From: Candidatus Anaeroferrophillacea bacterium
Lineage (GTDB): Bacteria > Desulfobacterota > Anaeroferrophillalia > Anaeroferrophillales > Anaeroferrophillaceae
Direction: 5' to 3'
Length of the DNA: 64,000 bases
NCBI GenBank assembly: GCA_016933675.1
Contig: JAFGAM010000126.1
Span: forward strand, 80,905-144,904
Every line of letters starts with the position of its first letter. Position 1 is the first letter of the stretch. A program made the translations under genes and the position numbers. Under the pieces are notes generated by a model. It ran no database searches, was not told where the DNA came from, and was given only the letters and a program-made list of their open reading frames with translations. Shown here one piece after another: positions 52,435-60,743 of the stretch.

Positions 52435-53436
52435 ATGACACCGGTATCCGAGCTCCGGGGATATCTCGGCGGGTTCGACCTGACCGATGTCCTGCAACTG
52501 ATCTCCCAGCAGCAGAAGACCGGCACGCTGCGGGTGGAACACGATGAGGAATGGTGCGTTCTGGGGTTTGAAAACGGCCGCTTCGTCGGCCTGAGCTGTT
52601 CCTTTGCCGGCGGCTATCTCGACCTCGGCGGGATGCTGGTAGCCGGCGGATTGCTGTTGCCTCGACAGCTTCAGGATCTCCGGCAGCAGGAGCTCAGGCA
52701 GGGCACCGCCGTTGAGGATCTCCTGACGGGCCGGAAAATTATTTCCGCTGACCGGCTGACCGAATTGAACCAGGTCCGTCTTTACGAAGCGCTGGCGGTC
52801 ATTCTGCGCTGGAAGTCGGGCAGCTACCGTTTCACCCCCGGTCGGGACGCCGGCCGCTCACCTTTTTTCAATCCCCAGCCGGCCGACTTCGTGGTCCTCG
52901 AAATCCTGCGGCAGCTGGATGAAATGGAAGTCCTGCGACAGCGGGTCGGCCCCCCGGAACAGATGTTTGAGGTACTCACCACCTTCGCCGGCGGAGAGGG
53001 GCTCTTCGGCGACGAAATCGATGAACAGTACGACGAAACGGAGCGCGGCATTCTCGCCGCCCTGCGCCGCGGAGCGACGGTCGGAGAGAGCATCGATACA
53101 ACGATGTGCGGCACCTACCGGGCCTACCGGAGTATCGCCGCCTTCATCGCCAACGGACTGGTGGTCCCCCTGGGCATCAAGGTCGAGCTGCCGACCGGGG
53201 CCGGAGGGCTCGTCACCCGCTTCCAGCGTCTGCCCGACCTGCTGCTGCCGCTGCTGCTCATTCTTCTGGTTGCGGTCGGGATCCGGAGTTTCATCCGTCC
53301 CGTCCTGCCCGCCTGGCGCCGGGCATCCCCGGCGGCAGGACTCGGGATCACTCTGGAGCCCCGGTACCGGCTGGCGGTCGACGAACAGCGGCAAGCGGAA
53401 AAACTGCTCGAATATTCGTCGCCACAATCGAAATGA
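52435..53436 (+). CDS. DUF4388 (PATAN-like) domain protein with C-terminal TM segment
   Basis: LRGYLGGFDLTDVLQLISQQQKTGTLRVEHDEEWCVLGFENGRFVGLSC; C-terminal hydrophobic LPDLLLPLLLILLVAVGIRSFI. Confidence 0.8.
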   Translation: MTPVSELRGYLGGFDLTDVLQLISQQQKTGTLRVEHDEEWCVLGFENGRFVGLSCSFAGGYLDLGGMLVAGGLLLPRQLQDLRQQELRQGTAVEDLLTGRKIISADRLTELNQVRLYEALAVILRWKSGSYRFTPGRDAGRSPFFNPQPADFVVLEILRQLDEMEVLRQRVGPPEQMFEVLTTFAGGEGLFGDEIDEQYDETERGILAALRRGATVGESIDTTMCGTYRAYRSIAAFIANGLVVPLGIKVELPTGAGGLVTRFQRLPDLLLPLLLILLVAVGIRSFIRPVLPAWRRASPAAGLGITLEPRYRLAVDEQRQAEKLLEYSSPQSK

Positions 53437-53487
53437 TGAAACCCAACGGTGTGCTGTGCCGTTTTTTCATGAAGCGTGATCTATACC

Positions 53488-53964
53488 ATGACCAGAACAC
53501 CCATGACCCCGGCCCTGCGCTTTCTACGTCAGGCCGGCGTGAAATTCACCATCCGGGGGTACGCCTGGGAGGAACACGGCGGTACCGCTGTCGCCGCCCG
53601 CGAGCTGGGCGTTGATGAACACCGGGTCATCAAAACCCTGGTGCTGGAAACCGACGCCCGGGAACCGCTGCTGATGCTGATGCACGGCGATCGCGAGGTG
53701 TCCCTGAAGGAGCTGGCCCGGACCCTCGACGTCCGGCGGGTCACGCCCTGCAGCCCGGCGGACGCCAACCGCCACACCGGCTGCCTGGTGGGCGGCATCT
53801 CGCCCTTCGGCACCCGGAAGCGGCTGCCGGCCTGCATGGAGACCACCATCGGTGATCTCGACTGCATCCTGATCAACGGCGGTCGCCGGGGCCTGCTGCT
53901 GGAGATCGCGGTGGCTGACCTGGTACGGGTGCTCGCGCCCCGGCCGGTCAGCGTCGCCCGTTGA
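53488..53964 (+). CDS. YbaK/EbsC (Cys-tRNA(Pro) deacylase-like) protein
   Basis: FLRQAGVKFTIRGYAWEEHGGTAVAARELGVDEHRVIKTLVLETD..LLMLMHGDREVSLKELARTLDVRRVTPCSPADANRHTGCLVGGISPFGTRKRLP. Confidence 0.93.
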   Translation: MTRTPMTPALRFLRQAGVKFTIRGYAWEEHGGTAVAARELGVDEHRVIKTLVLETDAREPLLMLMHGDREVSLKELARTLDVRRVTPCSPADANRHTGCLVGGISPFGTRKRLPACMETTIGDLDCILINGGRRGLLLEIAVADLVRVLAPRPVSVAR

Positions 53965-54842
53965 CGGCTGCCGCCATGCCGTGGTTTTTCCTCGCCCTGC
54001 TCACCGCCTTCATCGCCTCCCTCAAGGATGTCTTCAGCAAATTGGCGGTACGGCGCATCGATCCCCTGGTGGTGGCCTGGTCGTGGAGTGCCGGCGCCCT
54101 GCCGCTGGTGGTGCCCCTGGCGCTGTCCGAACCGCCGGTGATGCCCCAATCGGGGTTCTGGCCCGCCCTCGCCGCCGGCAGCCTGCTGAACGTGGGGGCG
54201 ACGATCCTCTACATCCGGGCGCTGCAGGCCTCCGATCTCTCGCTGACCATCCCGATGATCGCCCTGACACCGCTGTTTATGGTCGTCACCTCCCCCCTGC
54301 TGGTTGGTGAAATGCCCGCTGCCGGCGGCCTCGGCGGCATTCTTCTCATCGTCGCCGGTTCCTGGACGATCAACATCGGGGCGGCGCGGCACGGTTTCCT
54401 TGCCCCCTTCCGCGCCCTGCTGCGCGAACCGGGGCCGCGGTACATGCTGCTGGTGGCCCTGATCTGGAGTGTCACCGCCAATATCGACAAGATCGGCATC
54501 TGCGCCGCGCCGCCGCTGACCTGGATCATGGCGGTGGATATCGTCGTCACGCTGCTGATGCTGCCGCTGGTCGTCGCCCCGCTGCGGCGCACCGGCGCCC
54601 GCCGGATCATGTCCCTGCTGCCTATCGGTATCTGCGGCGGTCTGGTGCTCATCTGCCAGATGCACGCCATCGAGGTGGCCCTGGTGTCCTACGTCATCGC
54701 CATCAAGCGCACCAGCATCCTGTTCGGCATCGCCTTCGGCCGCCTGATATTCGCTGAACGCGGAATCCGGGAGCGCGCCGCGGGGGCACTGGTGATGCTG
54801 GCGGGAGTGGCGCTGATCGCCTGGCAGGCGGCAGGAAGCTGA
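53961..54842 (+). CDS. EamA-family DMT transporter
   Basis: ~10 TM segments, two EamA repeats (FFLALLTAFIASLKDVFSKLAVRRIDPLVVAWSWSAGALPLVVPLAL...); start may be ATG at 53976. Confidence 0.88.
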   Translation: MTAAAMPWFFLALLTAFIASLKDVFSKLAVRRIDPLVVAWSWSAGALPLVVPLALSEPPVMPQSGFWPALAAGSLLNVGATILYIRALQASDLSLTIPMIALTPLFMVVTSPLLVGEMPAAGGLGGILLIVAGSWTINIGAARHGFLAPFRALLREPGPRYMLLVALIWSVTANIDKIGICAAPPLTWIMAVDIVVTLLMLPLVVAPLRRTGARRIMSLLPIGICGGLVLICQMHAIEVALVSYVIAIKRTSILFGIAFGRLIFAERGIRERAAGALVMLAGVALIAWQAAGS

Positions 54843-54845
54843 AGT

Positions 54846-54919
54846 GAGACACGGTGACGCGGAGACGCAGGGACACGGAGCAATCTCCGCGTCTCCCATT
54901 CACCCTTTCTCCGTGTCTC
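54846..54919. repeat. Two nested inverted repeats
   Basis: GAGACACGG...CCGTGTCTC (outer, 9 bp) around GACGCGGAGA...TCTCCGCGTC (inner, 10 bp). Confidence 0.9.
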
Positions 54920-54939
54920 AAAACACGCCGGGGAGTTAG

Positions 54940-54959
54940 GGGCGAAAGATTTTTCGCCC
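54940..54959. repeat. Intergenic palindrome, copy 3, one substitution (GGGCGAAAGATTTTTCGCCC)
   Basis: 19/20 match to copies 1 and 2. Confidence 0.93.
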
Positions 54960-55023
54960 GTACAGGCGGTTCGAGCCGGCCGATATACGCCGGACAGCAG
55001 TGAGGAGATCGGCAGGGCGGGGT

Positions 55024-56226
55024 TCAGTCGGCGATGTCGGCGAGGCTGACGATTACCCGGCACCCCGCTCCGCCGGTGGGTGCGAGGGCAAGATCGCCGC
55101 CGTGACGGATGGCGATGGCACGGGCCAGAGCCAGGCCGATGCCGAGCCGTTCCTGCTGCGGGTTGTCACTCGCCAGGGTAAACGGCTCCACCACCAGTTG
55201 ACATTCATCATCGGGCACTCCGGGCCCGTCGTCGGTAACGGTAAACTCCACGCCGCCCAAGGGCGGGCGGCGCACCGCGACCGTCATCCGCCCACCGTCC
55301 CGACCGTAATACATACCGTTTTCCACCACCTCCCAGAGCATGGCTTCCAGCAGCTCACGGTCGCCCGGCAGGGTGCCCGGTGCATCGATATCCCAGCTCC
55401 AGACCAGCGCCATCCCCCGCCGGTCACGGGCGGTGAAGCGCGCCCCGATGGCGTGCTCAAGTTCACCGAGAACGACATGTTCCCGCCGGTTCACCGGTCG
55501 CATGCCGCTGCCGATACGGGTGTAGAGAAATACCTTGCCGGCATGGTCGAGAAACTGCCGGCAACGGTCACGGATGGCCCCGGTCAGCAGGGCCCCTTCG
55601 ACGTCCAGGGAGCCGCCGGACTCAAGGCTGGTGACATCGCTGAGCATCCGGTTCATGATCAGCCGGGTGCGTTCAAAGGCCAGATGGATGGTTTCGGTAC
55701 GGCGCCGGTAGACGTTCTCGGCGATGCGCCGCGCCGCGGCGGCTGACTGCTCACCATCGCGCACCCGGTCTTCGAGCTGCCGGTTGACCGCCGCGAGGCG
55801 GACCGCAAGTTTTCGTTGTTCCTCCCGCAGGTCGTGGAAGCGGAAGGCGTCATCAAGGGCGGCAATGACGTCCGCCCCCATCTTCCAGGGTTTGGTGATG
55901 TAACGATAGACATAGCCCTCGTTGATCGCCGCCAGAACGGTGCTCGTCTGGGCATAACCTGACAACACCATGCGGACGACGGCGGGGTGGCGCCGGCGGA
56001 CCTCCCGGAGCAGTTCAAGCCCGTTCATTTCCGGCATGCGCATGTCGGTCACCAACACCTCGACCGGCTCCCGTGCGAGGATTTCCAAGGCCTCCCGGCC
56101 GCCGGTGGCAAACACGCCGGTGTACGGCGAATCCAGCAGCCCCCGACGCAGCGACCGGAGCACCCGTTCCTCGTCATCGACGAACAATACCAGCCGCTGC
56201 CGATTCCCGTTTTGTGTCTGCATCAT
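55024..56226 (-). CDS. Response-regulator receiver / histidine-kinase-like ATPase hybrid
   Basis: RLVLFVDDEERVLRSLRRGLL...VLVTDMRMPEMNGLELL..YRYITKPW; C-terminal HATPase: EVVENGMYYGRDGG, DDGPGVPDDE, GIGLALARAIAIRHGG. Start set at MMQTQNGN; ORF upstream of it is out-of-frame read-through of the HDOD gene. Confidence 0.88.
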   Translation of the reverse strand: MMQTQNGNRQRLVLFVDDEERVLRSLRRGLLDSPYTGVFATGGREALEILAREPVEVLVTDMRMPEMNGLELLREVRRRHPAVVRMVLSGYAQTSTVLAAINEGYVYRYITKPWKMGADVIAALDDAFRFHDLREEQRKLAVRLAAVNRQLEDRVRDGEQSAAAARRIAENVYRRRTETIHLAFERTRLIMNRMLSDVTSLESGGSLDVEGALLTGAIRDRCRQFLDHAGKVFLYTRIGSGMRPVNRREHVVLGELEHAIGARFTARDRRGMALVWSWDIDAPGTLPGDRELLEAMLWEVVENGMYYGRDGGRMTVAVRRPPLGGVEFTVTDDGPGVPDDECQLVVEPFTLASDNPQQERLGIGLALARAIAIRHGGDLALAPTGGAGCRVIVSLADIAD

Positions 56227-56260
56227 TTCCAGCACCTGTATTGTTGTTACGCCGAGATCG

Positions 56261-57484
56261 TCATGGTACCGGTGACGGAGAGTTGATGAAAAAACATCGT
56301 TCGCGGTACTCCTGCATGATCTCTCCGGAGATCCCCGCCCGGGCGATGATCTCCGGGTCCGGATCTCCCGGCCAGGAGCGCGCGAAGGCCGACATCGCCA
56401 GCAGATCGGCAATATGCACCAGGGTGAGAAACGCCGCATCATCGGGATTTCCGCCGGCCGGCGGATGGTGATGATAGAGGGTGGCGGCGATGATCGGCAG
56501 CGGCATATTCCACCAGTTGAGCAGCCAGGCACCCAGTTGCGCGTGGTCGACGCCGAAGACCTCACGCTCCATTGCCACCAGACCACGTCCCCCCTCACGG
56601 TCGCAGCGGACCAGGATTCGGCCGTATTCGGCGGGAAACTGCTGCAACAGCAGGAGCATACCGATATCGTGCAGCAACCCTGCGGTGGCCCGGGTCTCGT
56701 CGATCTTCCGCTCATGCACGCGCTCATGGAGTTCGTGCAGCAGACCGTTGCAGCACACTGAATGCTCCCAGATGGACTTCGGACTGTAATTCCCCGCTTC
56801 CGGGCAGGTAAGAGCGGTGAACACCGAACTCGACAACACGATATCCTTGAGGTTCATCAGGCCGATATACACCGCCGCCCGCTTGAGGGAGGCGGTGGCA
56901 ACGCGGAAATAAGAGGAGTTGGCAACCTGCAACACCTTGGCGGCAATCCCCGGATCCCGCTCCACCACGGCGATGATATCGTCGAAGGCGGCATCAGTTT
57001 CGATCAGTTCCATGATCCGCCGGTAGATATCCGGCAGGATCGGCAGTTCGCTGATACCGTTGATCAATTCCAGCAACCGGTGGTCGCGCAGCACATCCTC
57101 GATTTCCAGCAACCGGGCCAGCAGTTCCTTCAGCCGGGTATTGTCCCAGGGCTTGGGAATGTACATCTTCGCGGTACCGTCGATGATCGCCTTGTAGGCC
57201 GTATCCTCGCAGGTATAGCCGCTGAGGATCAGGCGAATGACGTCGGGATAACGCTGCTTTACCAGGTTGAGAAACCGGTAACCGTCCATCTCCGGCATCC
57301 GCATGTCGCTGACGACGATATCGATCCTGCGGGCCTCGAGGGCGGCCATGGCGGAGGCGGCGCTGTCGGCGAAGTAAAGCCGGTAGTCACTGTCGAGGAG
57401 GGCCCGCTTCAGCGACCGGAGGATACTCTTTTCATCATCGACGAAAAGTACCGCTTTTTCGGTTACGGCAGGTTTTTCGCTCAC
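56261..57484 (-). CDS. Response regulator with HDOD output domain
   Basis: KAVLFVDDEKSILRSLKRALLDSDYRL...VVSDMRMPEMDGYRFL; HDOD: LINGISELPILPDIYRRIMELIETDAAFDDIIAVVERDPGIAAKVLQVANSSYF. Confidence 0.93.
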   Translation of the reverse strand: MSEKPAVTEKAVLFVDDEKSILRSLKRALLDSDYRLYFADSAASAMAALEARRIDIVVSDMRMPEMDGYRFLNLVKQRYPDVIRLILSGYTCEDTAYKAIIDGTAKMYIPKPWDNTRLKELLARLLEIEDVLRDHRLLELINGISELPILPDIYRRIMELIETDAAFDDIIAVVERDPGIAAKVLQVANSSYFRVATASLKRAAVYIGLMNLKDIVLSSSVFTALTCPEAGNYSPKSIWEHSVCCNGLLHELHERVHERKIDETRATAGLLHDIGMLLLLQQFPAEYGRILVRCDREGGRGLVAMEREVFGVDHAQLGAWLLNWWNMPLPIIAATLYHHHPPAGGNPDDAAFLTLVHIADLLAMSAFARSWPGDPDPEIIARAGISGEIMQEYRERCFFINSPSPVP

Positions 57485-59271
57485 CGGCGGCCCTTTTCCG
57501 GCGTTACCCGGTCCATCGCTTCCGGGTCGACCGGCAGCCTGAAGGTGAATTCGGCCCCCCGGCCCGGTTCGCCGGCAACACTGATCTCACCGCCGTGTTT
57601 GTTGACGATGATATCGTAGGAGATGTTCAGCCCGAGTCCGGTGCCCTCGCCTACCGGTTTGGTGGTGAAGAACGGGTCGAACACCCGCCCGAGGTTTTCC
57701 GGCGGGATGCCGGGGCCGTCGTCGGCGATGCGGCAAAAGACGGTATGCCCCTCCCGGCCGGTGACGATGGTGATGGTCCCCGGTGCCTCGCGATGCTGTC
57801 CGCGGATGGCCTGGGCGGCATTGACGATGATGTTCAGCAGCACCTGGTTGATCTGGCCGGCGTTGCACCAGACCTCCGGCAGACCGGACGCCAGCCGTTT
57901 CTCCACCACGGCGACGTACTTGTATTCATTGCGGGCGACCACCAGCGTTGTCTCGATGGCATCGTTGAGATTGTATGGGGTCTTTTCCCCGGGCTGTTCG
58001 ACGCGGGAGAATTCCCGGAGCTTGGTGACTATGGTGGTGATGCGCTCGAATCCTTCGGCGGATTCCCGGAACAGGTCGTCGATATCATCGATGATGAAAT
58101 CGAGATGGGCGTGCTCTTCGGCCGTACGGACGCACGCGGCGACGGCCGCCAGTTCCGGGCATTGGTCGGCGGAAACCATGGCGCGAAAGTCGCGGTACTG
58201 TTCAACCAGCACCTTGATCTTCATCATGTAGCCGCGCATCGACTCGAAATTGCTCGAGACGAAACCCACCGGGGTATTCAACTCGTGTGCCACCCCAGCG
58301 GCAAGCTGGCCGATGGAAGCCAGTTTCTCCTGCTGCACCATCTGCGAGTGGGCCTGCTGCAGTTGACTGAGGACCTCGGAGAGCTGGCGGTTGGCCTGCT
58401 GAATTTCCTCCTCACGGCGCTTGCGGTCACTGATATCCCGCCCCATGCCCTCGAAAAAACGCACCTTGCCCTGCGAATCCCTGACCCGGTGAACGTTGAT
58501 GGAATAATCCAGCGGCCGGCCGTCAAGATGGCGGAGCTGCAGTTCGAAGCCGTCAACACTGCGGCGGATTTCGAGCCGGTGCAGTAACCGGCCGACATCC
58601 GCCTCCCGCACCACCAGGCGGCGGACATCGGTTCCCAGCACAACTTCGACGGCGTAGCCCAGCCGGCGGGTAACGGAAGGACTGACGGAAAGAATGCGGC
58701 CACCCGGTTCGATCTGAAAAAAAACATCGGCAAGGTTGTCGAAGATATCCTTCAGCCGCTGGCGGCTCTCGTGCAGCGCCCGGTTGCTTTCCTGCAGCGC
58801 CCGGTTGCTTTCCTGCAGTGCCCGGGTACGTCGGGCCACCTCGGCTTCGAGAAACTCCTTCCGCGCCCGGAGTTCCTCGTCGCGACGGATATGCTCGCGC
58901 ATCAACACCGCGCGTTCGGAAACCCGCTGGATAATATTCGGTAGCACGGCCAGATCGACAAACGGTTTTTCGAGAAAATCCCACGCCCCGGTACGCATCG
59001 CCTTCACCGCATCGGTCAGCCGGTTGGTGCCGGAAAAGGCGATAATCGGCAGCTGCGGCCAGTTACGGCAAAGTACCTCGATGATCTCGAAACCGCTGAC
59101 ATCGGGCATGAACAGGCCCACCATTGCCACGTCGGCGGGTTCATGATCCAGCGATCGCAGCGCCTCGTTGCCGTCCTGAAAGGCGGCGACCCGGTAGCCG
59201 GCATTTTCGAGAAAGCGGCTCACCAGCCCGAGTACCGGCAGTTCGTCGTCAATCAGCAGGATCTTCATCAT
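57481..59271 (-). CDS. Receiver-PAS-histidine kinase
   Basis: MMKILLIDDELPVLGLVSRFLENAGY...; PAS LKDIFDNLADVFFQIEPGGRILSVSPSVTRRLGY; H-box LAAGVAHELNTPVGFVSSNFE; HATPase DDGPGIPPENLGRVFDPFFTTKPVGEGTGLGLNISY. Confidence 0.93.
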   Translation of the reverse strand: MMKILLIDDELPVLGLVSRFLENAGYRVAAFQDGNEALRSLDHEPADVAMVGLFMPDVSGFEIIEVLCRNWPQLPIIAFSGTNRLTDAVKAMRTGAWDFLEKPFVDLAVLPNIIQRVSERAVLMREHIRRDEELRARKEFLEAEVARRTRALQESNRALQESNRALHESRQRLKDIFDNLADVFFQIEPGGRILSVSPSVTRRLGYAVEVVLGTDVRRLVVREADVGRLLHRLEIRRSVDGFELQLRHLDGRPLDYSINVHRVRDSQGKVRFFEGMGRDISDRKRREEEIQQANRQLSEVLSQLQQAHSQMVQQEKLASIGQLAAGVAHELNTPVGFVSSNFESMRGYMMKIKVLVEQYRDFRAMVSADQCPELAAVAACVRTAEEHAHLDFIIDDIDDLFRESAEGFERITTIVTKLREFSRVEQPGEKTPYNLNDAIETTLVVARNEYKYVAVVEKRLASGLPEVWCNAGQINQVLLNIIVNAAQAIRGQHREAPGTITIVTGREGHTVFCRIADDGPGIPPENLGRVFDPFFTTKPVGEGTGLGLNISYDIIVNKHGGEISVAGEPGRGAEFTFRLPVDPEAMDRVTPEKGRR

Positions 59272-59555
59272 CACCCTTCCCTCAATCCGGACCGTCAAGG
59301 GAAGCTATCGGCAGAAATTCACGGAAATCAAGCACGAATGCCGGCCGGAGACAACGCGCCACGACAACACCGATGGAACCTGACGGCCATAACCCGATAA
59401 AACGGGATGGCACCGCCGGGGCGATGCGCGCATCACCTCGGCGGATGCACCCATCGTAAAAACTGAGGCATGCGGCGTCACCGGACGGCGCAAGTGGGTC
59501 AGCCGGCAGTGCAACAAAGCATATGGATGTGGTTACGAGGCCGTCAACATTGTTT

Positions 59556-59584
59556 TTGACACGGGGGGATTTCAACGGCATAAT
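59556..59584 (+). promoter_or_regulatory. Candidate sigma70 promoter of fba
   Basis: TTGACA-(17 nt)-CATAAT, ~50 nt upstream of the fba ATG. Confidence 0.6.
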
Positions 59585-59635
59585 GCCGTCAAACAGCTTC
59601 GTTTTTTCATTCCATCAGGGAAAGGAACATACATC

Positions 59636-60631
59636 ATGTCCGTACATTACCGCGACCTGGGATTCGTCAACACCCGCGAGATGTTCAATCGGGCGATGGC
59701 CGGCGGCTACGCTGTTCCGGCCTACAATTTCAACAACATGGAGCAGTTGCAGGCGATCATCAACGGCTGCGGCAAGTCCGGTTCACCGGTGATCATCCAG
59801 GTGTCCAGCGGCGCCCGCACGTACGCCGACCAGACCATGCTGCGCTACATGGCCGAAGGCGCGGTACGGATGGCGCGGCAGGCCGGCTACACCAACCCCA
59901 TCGCCCTGCACCTCGACCACGGCGACTCCTTCGATCTGTGCGTCTCCTGCATCGAAAGCGGCTTTTCGTCAGTGATGTTCGACGGTTCTCACCTGTCCTA
60001 CGAGCAGAACGTGGAACTTACCGCCCGGGTAGTTGCATATGCCCACCAGCACGATGTCACGGTGGAAGGCGAACTGGGGGTGCTGGCCGGCATCGAGGAC
60101 GATGTCGAGGCCGCCCGCGCGGTCTATACCGACCCGGAACAGGTGGAGGATTTCGTCAACAAAACCAGCGTCGACTCCCTTGCCATCTCCATCGGCACCT
60201 CCCACGGCGCCTACAAGTTCAAGCCCGAACAGTGCACCCCCAACGCCGACGGCGTGCTGGTGCCCCCGCCGCTGCGCTTCGACATCCTGGAAGAGATCGA
60301 ACGGCGGATTCCCGGCTTTCCCATCGTCCTGCACGGCGCCAGCTCGGTCCTGCCCGAGTATGTCGGGATCATCAACGGTCACGGCGGCCGCCTCGAGGCG
60401 GCGGTGGGCATCCCCGAAGAACAGCTACGCCAGGCGGCACGCTCGGCGGTATGCAAAGTCAATATCGATTCCGACGGCCGCCTGGTGGTCACCGCCATGA
60501 TCCGCAAGGTCTTCGCCGAGAAACCGGCGGAGTTCGACCCCCGCAAGTACCTCGGTCCGGCCCGCGACGAATTGACCCGGATGATCGTCTTCAAGAATCG
60601 GCACGTTCTCGGCAGCGCCGACCGCGACTGA
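59636..60631 (+). CDS. fba: Class II fructose-bisphosphate aldolase
   Basis: AVPAYNFNNMEQLQAIINGCGKSGSPVIIQVSSGARTYA...IALHLDHGDSFDLCVSCIESGFSSVMFDGSHLSYEQNVELTARVVAYAHQHDVTVEGELGVLAGIED...IVLHGASSV. Confidence 0.96.
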   Translation: MSVHYRDLGFVNTREMFNRAMAGGYAVPAYNFNNMEQLQAIINGCGKSGSPVIIQVSSGARTYADQTMLRYMAEGAVRMARQAGYTNPIALHLDHGDSFDLCVSCIESGFSSVMFDGSHLSYEQNVELTARVVAYAHQHDVTVEGELGVLAGIEDDVEAARAVYTDPEQVEDFVNKTSVDSLAISIGTSHGAYKFKPEQCTPNADGVLVPPPLRFDILEEIERRIPGFPIVLHGASSVLPEYVGIINGHGGRLEAAVGIPEEQLRQAARSAVCKVNIDSDGRLVVTAMIRKVFAEKPAEFDPRKYLGPARDELTRMIVFKNRHVLGSADRD

Positions 60632-60659
60632 ACCGACCCCCGGTTCGTTCTCCCGTCGA

Positions 60660-60722
60660 GCCGTCGTGCGGTTTTCCGGTGGCGGATGCCCCGCCGGCAA
60701 ACCGCACGACGGCCCGTTTTTT
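60660..60722 (+). terminator. Strong intrinsic terminator after fba
   Basis: 15-bp stem GCCGTCGTGCGGTTT / AAACCGCACGACGGC with an inner GC hairpin, followed by CCGTTTTTT. Confidence 0.85.
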
Positions 60723-60743
60723 CCGTAATCAACTCAGGGAAAG

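Noticed and set aside
53529-54899. 456-aa minus-strand ORF opposite YbaK and EamA genes
   Set aside because: Spans two unrelated well-supported genes on the other strand; composition is shadow-like.
56227-56727. Upstream extension of the receiver-HATPase ORF
   Set aside because: Cys/Ser/Arg-rich out-of-frame read-through of the HDOD gene; the real start is most likely MMQTQNGN at 56226.
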